From contig JAEWLO010000526.1 of assembly GCA_023457475.1 (NCBI GenBank), forward strand, positions 1 to 7,576: 7,576 bases of DNA, written 5' to 3'. The DNA comes from Pseudomonadota bacterium. GTDB lineage: Bacteria > Pseudomonadota > Gammaproteobacteria > Xanthomonadales > Xanthomonadaceae. A model generated the notes under the pieces. That model saw only the letters and a list, made by a program, of their open reading frames with translations. It was not told where the DNA came from and made no database searches. This document shows positions 1-4,938 of this stretch, piece by piece. The position numbers and the translations under genes are program-made. How positions within the stretch are numbered: the stretch's first letter is position 1; every line of letters starts with the position of its first letter.

Positions 1-189
1 CTGGGGGCTGATCAGGTGCCCGATGACATCGCGTTCGACAATGCCGATGGACTGCCAATGACGGTCCAGGCTGTGGGCACTGGCTTCACGTGCGGCGGCG
101 TTGGCATCGACCGTCACGTGCCCGGGCTCGAGCGAGCGGGCACTCGGGGCCGGCCTGCCGAGGCCGAACAGCTTCTTCAGAATACTCAT
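1..189 (-). CDS. unrecognised protein, N-terminal 63 codons (cut by the window edge)
   Basis: An open frame runs on the minus strand from an ATG at 187-189 to the window edge without a stop. A purine-rich GGAAGAA lies a few bases upstream of the ATG and is a reasonable ribosome binding site, which is the main support for this start. The peptide begins MSILKKLFGLGRPAPSARSL and continues with a mixed, soluble-looking stretch ending near HLISPQ. There is no signal peptide, lipobox or membrane segment. The short basic/hydrophobic start (LKKLFGLG) could be an amphipathic helix. I do not recognise the family, and the missing C-terminus prevents a functional call. It lies on the same strand as tcdA and 53 bp downstream of it, with a REP hairpin in the gap, so co-transcription is possible but may be attenuated. 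Confidence 0.6.
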   Translation of the reverse strand, partial: MSILKKLFGLGRPAPSARSLEPGHVTVDANAAAREASAHSLDRHWQSIGIVERDVIGHLISPQ

Positions 190-210
190 GGGTTCTTCCC
201 TGATTTAAAT

Positions 211-233
211 GTAGCGACACGCCACGCGTGTCC
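211..233 (+). repeat. REP/SMAG-like palindrome between tcdA and the left-edge gene
   Basis: GTAG at 211-214 is followed after one base by GACACGC (216-222), the loop CAC, and GCGTGTC (226-232), a perfect 7-bp stem with a three-base loop. The same GACACGC/GCGTGTC arms recur near 2730, 2771 and, with one change, 4940. The hairpin begins about 10 bp past the tcdA stop, where it could protect the 3' end or reduce readthrough on the minus strand. Assignment to the Stenotrophomonas GTAG-REP family is from memory of that family. Confidence 0.75.
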
Positions 234-242
234 ATCGCGGCA

Positions 243-1046
243 TCAGTCCGACGTGCGTGATTTGACCTTCAACAACATCTCCAACGCCTTGCCGACCGCC
301 GCGAACGCGAACGCGCCGGTGATGTGCGTCGCCGCGCCCAGTCCTGCCCCGCAGTCCAGCTTCAGTGCCGCATCCGCCCCCATCTGCGGACGGATGCCAC
401 AGACGGTGCCGTCCGCCTGCGGGTATTTCACGTTCTCCAGCGAGTAAATGGCCGGCACGCCGAAGTAACGCGAGGCGTTCTTCGGGAAGTTGAAATCGCT
501 GCGCAGCTTCTTGCGGATCAGCGCCAGCATGGCGTCATGCTCGGTACGCGAGACGTCGCGTACCCGCACCAGCGTGGGGTCGGTACGCCCGCCTGCCGCG
601 CCCACGGTGAGAATTGGCAGCTTGCGCCGACGACACCAGGCGATGGTTTCCACCTTGACCCGGAAGCTGTCGCAGGCATCGATCACCAGATCGAACTTGC
701 GGTCGAGCAGTTCCTCCATGTTTCCCACGGTCAGGAAAGACGCAACGGCGTCCACGTCGATGTCCGGGTTGATCGCCCGGCAGCGCTCGGCCATCGCCTC
801 GGCCTTGTTGCGCCCGTACATGCCCGCCAACGCCGGCAGCTGGCGGTTGGTGTTGGACACGCAGATGTCGTCGGCGTCGATCAGGGTCAGGTGCCCCACC
901 GCGGTCCGGGCCAGCGCTTCCACCACCCACGAGCCCACACCGCCCATGCCGACCACCGCCACCCGGCGGCGCGACAGCTGGTCCACGGTGCCTACCCCAT
1001 ACAACCGGTCGATGCCGGCGAAACGCTCACGCAGTACGTCGTTCAT
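243..1046 (-). CDS. tcdA: tRNA threonylcarbamoyladenosine dehydratase TcdA (CsdL)
   Basis: This 267-residue protein is close to the E. coli length (268). It belongs to the ThiF/MoeB/HesA E1-like family. TcdA uses ATP to activate and dehydrate the N6-threonylcarbamoyladenosine at position 37 of ANN-decoding tRNAs, giving the cyclic form ct6A in the cytoplasm. Visible hallmarks are the nucleotide-binding loop GMGGVGS (residues 33-39), the LIDADD acidic motif (55-60), the NTNRQ segment (65-69) carrying the family arginine, a lysine at 81, and VIDACDS (121-127). The conserved C-terminal part includes NVKYPQ (205-210) and a small-residue helix THITGAFAFAAV (240-251). The ATG at 1046 has no Shine-Dalgarno sequence, but a TAAAAT sits six bases before it, suggesting leaderless expression. 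ThiF, MoeB and other E1-like proteins are related, but the overall length and the absence of a ThiS/MoaD partner gene favour TcdA. Confidence 0.93.
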   Translation of the reverse strand: MNDVLRERFAGIDRLYGVGTVDQLSRRRVAVVGMGGVGSWVVEALARTAVGHLTLIDADDICVSNTNRQLPALAGMYGRNKAEAMAERCRAINPDIDVDAVASFLTVGNMEELLDRKFDLVIDACDSFRVKVETIAWCRRRKLPILTVGAAGGRTDPTLVRVRDVSRTEHDAMLALIRKKLRSDFNFPKNASRYFGVPAIYSLENVKYPQADGTVCGIRPQMGADAALKLDCGAGLGAATHITGAFAFAAVGKALEMLLKVKSRTSD

Positions 1047-1052
1047 GCCGCC

Positions 1053-1058
1053 ATTTTA
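1053..1058 (-). promoter_or_regulatory. candidate -10 element of tcdA, positioned for a leaderless transcript
   Basis: On the minus strand TAAAAT (five of six matches to TATAAT) is followed by exactly six bases, GGCGGC, and then the tcdA ATG. With the usual -10 to +1 distance, transcription would begin at the A of the start codon. No good -35 hexamer is seen at 16-18 bp. The geometry is visible in the sequence; promoter function is inferred. Confidence 0.45.
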
Positions 1059-1192
1059 AACGGGAGGCCGGCTGACCGCAGGCCCGATTCATCTGCCAGC
1101 CACGATTCCCTCCACGGATTGGCGTCCTGTTCACACTCGGCAGGACAGGATCGCCCCATGCGCACCAGACGCATCCAACCACCCGTTCTGGC

Positions 1193-1198
1193 GAGGAG
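1193..1198 (+). promoter_or_regulatory. ribosome binding site deciding the lipoprotein start
   Basis: GAGGAG lies seven bases upstream of the ATG at 1206. It selects this start over an in-frame ATG at 1158, which would place 16 extra residues, several of them basic, before the lipoprotein signal peptide. Confidence 0.75.
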
Positions 1199-1205
1199 AA
1201 CCACC

Positions 1206-1700
1206 ATGAAGATCCAACTGATTGCTGCTGCCGCCGTGGCCACCGTTGCGCTGGCAGGCTGCGCCACCTCGCCGGGCTACGGTGGTGGCGGTTACAACAA
1301 CGGCGGCTACAACAACGGCTACGGCAACAGCGGCGGTTACAACCAGTCGCGCTGCGCCGATTGCGGCATCGTGACCCGCATCAACACCGTGGCCTCCGGC
1401 CGCACCGCGCCCGCCGCCACCGGCGCGATCCTGGGCGGCATCGTCGGTGCCGTGGCCGGCCATGAGATCTCCGACCACACCGGCGGCAGCCGGGGCAACA
1501 AGAACGTGGCCGCTGCCGCGGGCGCGGTGGGCGGCGCGCTGGCCGGCAACCAGATCCAGAAGAACGTGACCAGCGACACCTTCGACATCACCGTGCGGAT
1601 GGATGACGGCCGCACCATGGTGGTCAACCAGCGCGACCTGGGTGGCATCCGCGAAAACACCTATGTGCGCGTGGTGAACGGACGCGTGGTGCTGCGCTGA
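1206..1700 (+). CDS. glycine-zipper 2TM-domain lipoprotein
   Basis: This 164-residue protein begins with a lipoprotein signal peptide. The n-region MKIQ is followed by an alanine-rich core and the lipobox LAGC, with the lipidated cysteine at 19. Residue 20 is alanine, so there is no Asp+2 retention signal and outer-membrane sorting is expected. Residues 24-46 are a low-complexity Gly/Tyr/Asn linker (GGYNN-type repeats). A CADC motif (50-53) precedes GIVTRI. Two glycine-zipper helices follow, GAILGGIVGAVAG (73-85) and GAVGGALAG (106-114), typical of the Rickettsia 17-kDa antigen/SlyB-type domain. The C-terminus (125-164) looks like a small beta domain, with FDITVRMDDGRTMVV and TYVRVVNGRVVLR. 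Such proteins are linked to outer-membrane integrity, but no specific activity is established here. It is monocistronic and ends at the terminator at 1728. Confidence 0.9.
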   Translation: MKIQLIAAAAVATVALAGCATSPGYGGGGYNNGGYNNGYGNSGGYNQSRCADCGIVTRINTVASGRTAPAATGAILGGIVGAVAGHEISDHTGGSRGNKNVAAAAGAVGGALAGNQIQKNVTSDTFDITVRMDDGRTMVVNQRDLGGIRENTYVRVVNGRVVLR

Positions 1701-1727
1701 GGCCGTTGCTGCCAGGCTGCACGTACA

Positions 1728-1753
1728 GAAAGGCCCGCTTGCGCGGGCCTTTC
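1728..1753 (+). terminator. bidirectional intrinsic terminator between the lipoprotein and cold-shock genes
   Basis: GAAAGGCCCGC (1728-1738), loop TTGC, and GCGGGCCTTTC (1743-1753) form an 11-bp perfect stem. The A/T pairs at the base give a short U run on either strand (CCTTTCC on plus, CCTTTCTG on minus). It lies 27 bp past the lipoprotein stop and 25 bp past the stop of the convergent cold-shock gene, so it can serve both. Confidence 0.9.
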
Positions 1754-1778
1754 CTTCATTCGGATGTACCGTCGAGCC

Positions 1779-1988
1779 TTACTGCGGCTCAACCGCGTCG
1801 GCCTGCAGACCCTTCTGGCCCTGCACGACGGTGAAGGAGACCTTCTGGCCTTCCTTGAGGCTCTTGAAGCCCTGGCTCTGGATCGCGCGGAAATGCACGA
1901 ACACGTCTTCACCGCTCTCACGGCTGATGAAGCCAAAGCCCTTGGCATCATTGAACCACTTCACGGTACCGATTTCACGATCAGCCAT
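1779..1988 (-). CDS. CspA-family cold-shock protein
   Basis: This 69-residue single-domain protein is the standard length for the family. It is an OB-fold, five-stranded barrel that binds single-stranded RNA and DNA and acts as an RNA chaperone in the cytoplasm. The RNP1 motif KGFGFI (16-21) and RNP2 motif VFVHF (29-33) are both intact, with the usual aromatic binding face (W11, F12, F18, F20, F30, H32, F33). The N-terminus, MADREIGTVKWFNDAKG, is typical. The ATG at 1988 is supported by GGAG (1997-2000) eight bases upstream. The gene is separate from its neighbours and ends at the shared terminator. Whether it is cold-induced or constitutive cannot be told from the protein. A long 5' untranslated region is possible (see the promoter entry). 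Confidence 0.96.
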   Translation of the reverse strand: MADREIGTVKWFNDAKGFGFISRESGEDVFVHFRAIQSQGFKSLKEGQKVSFTVVQGQKGLQADAVEPQ

Positions 1989-2226
1989 CTCACTTACTCC
2001 CTGGTGTCTCTGCTTTAGTCGTTGGGTACGCCCGGGGGGCGGCTGAAAGCAAGGGGGGAAGCGAGGTGCGTCGATGCAGCGGATCTGGACGGATCTAGCG
2101 TCATCAGGCCACGATCCACGGTGACCTTGCCAAGCTCAGCGCCTGCAACTTAACCCGCGCAAAATGAAAATGCAACTGATTAAATACTAGAAAGTCAACC
2201 CTGTTTCCCAAACCGTACGGTACAGA
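1989..2226. promoter_or_regulatory. divergent intergenic region between the csp and DUF456 genes
   Basis: This 238-bp gap contains an AT-rich core at about 2148-2210 that stands out from the GC-rich surroundings and probably holds the promoters of both flanking genes. On the minus strand TTGACT (2193-2198) is a good -35 match, with a weak TTGCAT (2170-2175) 17 bp away. TAGTAT (2184-2189) is an alternative -10. The first option would give a leader of about 175 nt, similar to the long leaders of E. coli cspA-type genes. On the plus strand TAAATACT (2181-2188) is a possible -10 for the DUF456 gene. A perfect palindrome ACCGTACGGT sits at 2212-2221. The 2030-2100 part is GC-rich with a small GCCC/GGGC hairpin at 2030-2040 and shows no gene. 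Confidence 0.4.
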
Positions 2227-2712
2227 ATGGACCCTTCATTCATCTTTTACGTGCTCGCCGTGGTGCTGGTGCTGGTCGGCATCGCCGGCATCATCCTGCC
2301 GGCCCTGCCCGGCATCCCGCTGGTGTTCGCCGGGCTGTTGGCCGCCGCATGGACCGATGGCTTCCGCCATGTGGGCTGGGTGCCACTTACCGTACTCGGC
2401 CTGCTGACCCTGACCTCGTTCGCGGTGGACATCCTGGCCACGGTCGTCGGGGCCAAGCGCGTACAGGCCAGCGGCAAGGCGCTGTGGGGCACCTTCATCG
2501 GCAGCATCGTCGGCCTGTTCTTCATGCCGATCGGGCTGTTCGCCGGCCCCCTGCTCGGCGCGCTGGCCGGCGAGTACTGGCACACCCGCGAGCTGGGCCG
2601 CTCCACCAAGGTAGGCCTGGCGACGTGGATGGGCATCCTGCTGGGGGTGGCACTGAAGCTGGGCATCGTGCTCGCCATGCTTGGCATCTTCGCGTTCGCG
2701 TGGTTCTACTGA
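2227..2712 (+). CDS. DUF456 family integral membrane protein
   Basis: This 161-residue, strongly hydrophobic protein has about four to five membrane segments, roughly residues 5-25, 28-42, 53-75, 87-115 and 132-158. The loop after the first helix, GIILPALPGIPLVFAG (21-36), is the proline/glycine-rich signature of DUF456. The third and fourth segments are glycine-rich (GTFIGSIVGLFFMPIGLFAG), suggesting close helix packing, and the basic loop VGAKRVQASGKALWG (74-88) is also typical. The function of the family is not established. The ATG at 2227 is the first start after an in-frame stop at 2188. There is no Shine-Dalgarno sequence before it, only CGGTACAGA, so translation may be leaderless or depend on a short leader. 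It stands alone between the csp promoter region and an inverted REP pair. Confidence 0.88.
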   Translation: MDPSFIFYVLAVVLVLVGIAGIILPALPGIPLVFAGLLAAAWTDGFRHVGWVPLTVLGLLTLTSFAVDILATVVGAKRVQASGKALWGTFIGSIVGLFFMPIGLFAGPLLGALAGEYWHTRELGRSTKVGLATWMGILLGVALKLGIVLAMLGIFAFAWFY

Positions 2713-2728
2713 GCCCGCCGATGGCTTG

Positions 2729-2749
2729 GGGACACGCCATGCGTGTCCC
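2729..2749 (+). repeat. REP/SMAG-like palindrome, left half of an inverted pair
   Basis: GGGACACGC (2729-2737), loop CAT, and GCGTGTCCC (2741-2749) form a 9-bp perfect stem with a three-base loop, 16 bp past the DUF456 stop. The usual GTAG foot is missing; the bases before it are CTTG. It shares its arms with the copies at 216 and 2771. Confidence 0.8.
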
Positions 2750-2770
2750 TGCCATGCCACACACCGCGAC

Positions 2771-2793
2771 GGACACGCATGGCGTGTCCCTAC
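2771..2793 (-). repeat. REP/SMAG-like palindrome, right half of an inverted pair
   Basis: GGACACGC (2771-2778), loop ATG, and GCGTGTCC (2782-2789) are followed by CTAC (2790-2793), the complement of the GTAG foot, so this copy is in minus orientation. Its 19-bp core is the exact reverse complement of 2730-2748, so the two elements can also pair into one long hairpin across a 22-nt loop. Confidence 0.85.
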
Positions 2794-2870
2794 GCCGGCT
2801 CGACAATGCTGGCTTACCGCTCGCGCTCCGGCGACACTGTGCGCGATTCCCGCCATCGCGGCCTGCTGCC

Positions 2871-4037
2871 ATGACCCCATCGAGCCCCCGCTCCGCCCTG
2901 TTCTGCGCCCTGAGCCTTGCCGGCTTCAGTCTTCCCGCACTCGCGCAGGAGGTGGCCCCCACCCCGGCGACGCCTGAAGCCTGCGCTCTGGTGAGCACGG
3001 ATGCCGCCCGCCTGGCCTGCTACGACACGCTGTTCCGGCGTGGTGCGCAGACCACCCAGGAGGCCGACGCGGCCGCAGTCGCCGCGCAGCAGGCACGGCG
3101 CGAGGAGCGCCAGGCCGCACGCCAGGCCCAGGCCGACGCGCCCACCGGCGAGAAGGTCAAGCATCGGCTTGGCGAGCTGTTCCAGAACGACGGCCACGAA
3201 CAGGCGCTGGCCAATGCCGGCAAGGGCTCACTGCTGGACAGCCGCTGGGAACTGGCGCAGGACTCCAAGCTGGGAGCCTTCCAGCTGCGCGCCTACAAGC
3301 CGGTGTACCTGCTGCCCGCGTTCTGGACCAGCGACAAGAACCAGACCCCGCAGTCGCCCAACCCGGACAACACCGTCACCACCCCGCAGCAGCTGGACAG
3401 CAACGAGCTGAAGTTCCAGCTGAGCTTCAAGACCAAGGTCTGGGAGAACGTGTTCGGCGACAACGGCGACCTCTGGGCGGGCTATACCCAGAGTTCGCGC
3501 TGGCAGGCCTACAACGCCGACAACTCGCGTCCATTCCGGGAAACCAACTACGAACCGGAAATCATGATGATGTTCCGCAACGGCTATTCGATCGGCGGCT
3601 GGCGCGGCCGCATGAGCGGGCTCAGCCTGACGCACATGTCCAACGGCCGCGCCGACCCGCTGTCGCGCAGCTGGAACCGGGTGATCGCCACCGTCGGCCT
3701 CGATCGCGAGAACTGGGCGCTGGTGCTGCGGCCGTGGTACCGGATTCCGGAAGACCGCGAGGACGACAACAATCCGGACATCGAGGACTATATGGGCCGC
3801 GGCGACGCGGTGCTGACCTGGAACCGCAACGGGCACGAAGTCTCGTTGATGGCGCGGCATTCGCTGCGCGGCGGCGACCGCTCGCACGGCGCGCTGCAGC
3901 TGGACTACGGCTTCCCGATCAGCAACCTGCTGCGCGGGCATATCCAGGTGTTCGACGGCTACGGCGAAAGCATGATCGACTACAACCACAAGGCCACCTA
4001 TGTGGGCGTCGGCGTTTCGCTGCTGGAGTGGTACTGA
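2871..4037 (+). CDS. pldA: outer-membrane phospholipase A (OMPLA)
   Basis: The enzyme hydrolyses acyl ester bonds of phospholipids that reach the outer leaflet of the outer membrane, acting as a calcium-dependent dimer. The 388-residue precursor has a signal peptide (1-25, cleavage after ALA) and a barrel of roughly 110-388. The catalytic block HMSNGRADPLSRSWNR (255-270) places His255, Ser257 and Asn269 with the same spacing as His142, Ser144 and Asn156 of E. coli OmpLA. Arg260 and Ser265 match the calcium-site Arg147 and Ser152. PFRETNYEPE (221-230) is another family hallmark. The chain ends in LLEWY, a C-terminal aromatic as expected for an outer-membrane barrel. It is about 100 residues longer than E. 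coli OmpLA because of an N-terminal region with C38 and C50 (ACALVSTDAARLACYD) and a charged helix (62-95). The ATG at 2871 has no Shine-Dalgarno sequence and is chosen from the signal peptide. Confidence 0.93.
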   Translation: MTPSSPRSALFCALSLAGFSLPALAQEVAPTPATPEACALVSTDAARLACYDTLFRRGAQTTQEADAAAVAAQQARREERQAARQAQADAPTGEKVKHRLGELFQNDGHEQALANAGKGSLLDSRWELAQDSKLGAFQLRAYKPVYLLPAFWTSDKNQTPQSPNPDNTVTTPQQLDSNELKFQLSFKTKVWENVFGDNGDLWAGYTQSSRWQAYNADNSRPFRETNYEPEIMMMFRNGYSIGGWRGRMSGLSLTHMSNGRADPLSRSWNRVIATVGLDRENWALVLRPWYRIPEDREDDNNPDIEDYMGRGDAVLTWNRNGHEVSLMARHSLRGGDRSHGALQLDYGFPISNLLRGHIQVFDGYGESMIDYNHKATYVGVGVSLLEWY

Positions 4038-4378
4038 TGACGGTGACGATCTGGCACAACCCGCGCTGCGGCAATTCGCGCGGGGCGTTGGAACGGATCC
4101 GTGCCGCCGGCATCCAGCCGGTGATCCGCGATTACCTGACCGACGTGCCCAGCGAGGCGGAACTGCGTGCGGTGCTCCGCGATGCTGGGCTGCAGGCCAG
4201 TGAGCTGGTGCGCGCGAAAGAGCCGTTGTTCGCGGAACTGGGGTTGGTGGGGGCTGATGAGGCGACGTTGATCGCTGAAATGCTGGCGCATCCATTGCTG
4301 ATCAACCGGCCGGTGGTGATCACGGACAAGGGGACGGCGCTGTGCCGTCCGCCGGAGAAGGTTGACGCGTTGCTGTGA
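4037..4378 (+). CDS. arsC: ArsC-family (glutaredoxin-dependent) arsenate reductase-like protein
   Basis: This 113-residue thioredoxin-fold protein of the ArsC/Spx superfamily would reduce arsenate to arsenite in the cytoplasm using glutathione and glutaredoxin. Cys11 lies in HNPRCGNSR (7-15), matching Cys12 of plasmid R773 ArsC. Arg59 (LVRAKEPLF), Arg91 (LLINRPVV) and Arg104 (LCRPPEKV) match the arsenate-binding Arg60, Arg94 and Arg107. It lacks the last 25 or so residues of R773 ArsC, like the short chromosomal YfgD type, whose in vivo role is less certain. The ATG overlaps the pldA stop (TGATG), so it is probably translated by coupling with pldA. No arsR, arsB or acr3 gene is nearby, so a dedicated arsenic operon is unlikely. 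The symbol follows the family, not proven activity. Confidence 0.88.
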   Translation: MTVTIWHNPRCGNSRGALERIRAAGIQPVIRDYLTDVPSEAELRAVLRDAGLQASELVRAKEPLFAELGLVGADEATLIAEMLAHPLLINRPVVITDKGTALCRPPEKVDALL

Positions 4379-4403
4379 GACCGCGATGAACGAAGCCGAA
4401 GCC

Positions 4404-4742
4404 TCACCCGCCGCACGTCGAAGTGCATTGGCTCAGCTTCTCCCCGCACCCCAGTTCCGGCATGCGATCGGCGCAGCTGCTGGCGCTCGCCTCGCAGAAG
4501 CGGCGCTGTTCGGCATCCTTGAGCTGCGAGCAACGGGATTGCTCTGATATCTGCGATTCGCAGGCCGACAGGCGCGTGGAACGCGGTTCCGCCGCGCAAC
4601 GGCGGTAGCTTTCCTGGCACTGGATGCTGCACTGGGCACTGGCCGTGAATCCGACCCCGCCGTCGTAGCCGGTATCGGTACTGCGGCATGCAGCGAGCAG
4701 CAACAGCGTAGTGAGTGCCGCGACGAGAGGGCGTCCTTGCAT
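4404..4742 (-). CDS. small cysteine-rich lipoprotein of unknown function
   Basis: This 112-residue protein has a lipoprotein signal peptide: MQGRP, a leucine-rich core (LTTLLLLAAC), and lipidated Cys19. The ATG at 4742 is chosen because AAGGAG (4750-4755) lies seven bases upstream and the signal peptide starts there; an in-frame ATG at 4910 would add 56 unconvincing residues. The mature part contains ten further cysteines at 38, 42, 49, 61, 71, 83, 90, 99, 106 and 110, with CxxxC at both ends (38-42, 106-110) and CxxxxxxC spacings (42-49, 83-90, 99-106). An even number in a periplasm-exposed protein suggests up to five disulfides. Much of the rest is polar and alpha-helical in character. I do not recognise the family. 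It converges on arsC with only 25 bp between the stops and no visible terminator there. Confidence 0.82.
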   Translation of the reverse strand: MQGRPLVAALTTLLLLAACRSTDTGYDGGVGFTASAQCSIQCQESYRRCAAEPRSTRLSACESQISEQSRCSQLKDAEQRRFCEASASSCADRMPELGCGEKLSQCTSTCGG

Positions 4743-4757
4743 GCTCAGGCTCCTTGG

Positions 4758-4773
4758 AAGGTCGCTTGACCTT
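4758..4773 (-). promoter_or_regulatory. stem-loop just upstream of the cysteine-rich lipoprotein RBS
   Basis: Read on the minus strand, AAGGTC, loop AAGC, and GACCTT form a 6-bp perfect stem that ends two bases before the AAGGAG ribosome binding site. It could affect RBS access, or its arms could be an operator half-site pair. Function is inferred only. Confidence 0.35.
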
Positions 4774-4778
4774 ACCCC

Positions 4779-4801
4779 GTAGAGCCACGCCCTGCGTGGC
4801 T
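4779..4801 (+). repeat. REP/SMAG palindrome, AGCCACGC variant
   Basis: GTAG (4779-4782) is followed directly by AGCCACGC (4783-4790), loop CCT, and GCGTGGCT (4794-4801), a perfect 8-bp stem. The GTAG foot and three-base loop are the same as in the other copies, but the arms belong to a different subtype. It lies about 37 bp upstream of the cysteine-rich lipoprotein start. Confidence 0.9.
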
Positions 4802-4879
4802 GGGGCCTGCACCGGTACTGCATCGATTCAGCCGCGCCGCATGACCGGCGTGCGCCGTTCCGATGAACGCGTCGCCACG

Positions 4880-4902
4880 CGCCCGGTTCCCATCGCCGGG
4901 CG
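4880..4902. repeat. unassigned GC hairpin in the lipoprotein-GST gap
   Basis: CGCCCGG (4880-4886) and CCGGGCG (4896-4902) form a 7-bp stem around a nine-base loop. TTTT follows at 4913-4916, too far away for a normal terminator. It could be a secondary stop for minus-strand transcripts from the GST gene, or chance in GC-rich DNA. Confidence 0.35.
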
Positions 4903-4938
4903 AGGGGCATGGTTTTGACGCACCGTGGGGCATCACAA

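Noticed and set aside
324..1205. Plus-strand open frame continuous with and upstream of the glycine-zipper lipoprotein
   Set aside because: It is the antisense shadow of tcdA in high-GC DNA. The lipoprotein signal peptide and the GAGGAG at 1193 fix the start at 1206.
1158..1205. Alternative in-frame ATG at 1158 for the lipoprotein, preceded by AGGA
   Set aside because: It would add 16 residues rich in arginine ahead of a signal peptide that is already complete, moving the lipobox cysteine from 19 to 35.
2729..2793. CRISPR-like short repeats
   Set aside because: The repeats are palindromic, inverted relative to each other and scattered, with no regular spacers; they fit REP elements.
2842..2860. 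CGCGAT/ATCGCG hairpin 10 bp before the pldA ATG as a regulatory element
   Set aside because: A 6-bp GC-rich stem with a seven-base loop is common by chance here, and nothing else supports a function.
2349..2870. Long plus-strand frame running from within the DUF456 gene through the REP pair into pldA
   Set aside because: It reads repeat DNA and an out-of-frame DUF456 gene; the PldA signal peptide begins at 2871.
3734..4036. ArsC frame open upstream of 4037
   Set aside because: The upstream part is an out-of-frame shadow of pldA; homology to ArsC begins exactly at the ATG at 4037.
3228..4295. 355-codon minus-strand frame antisense to pldA and arsC
   Set aside because: The opposite strand encodes two proteins with intact catalytic motifs; this frame has shadow-type composition.
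4362..4547. Short plus-strand ORF after arsC (start at 4362, and an ATG at 4386)
   Set aside because: It is antisense to the cysteine-rich lipoprotein, with no Shine-Dalgarno sequence and no recognisable content.
4743..4910. Longer version of the cysteine-rich lipoprotein starting at 4910
   Set aside because: The extension crosses the REP and gives arginine-rich, implausible sequence; the AAGGAG and signal peptide support 4742.
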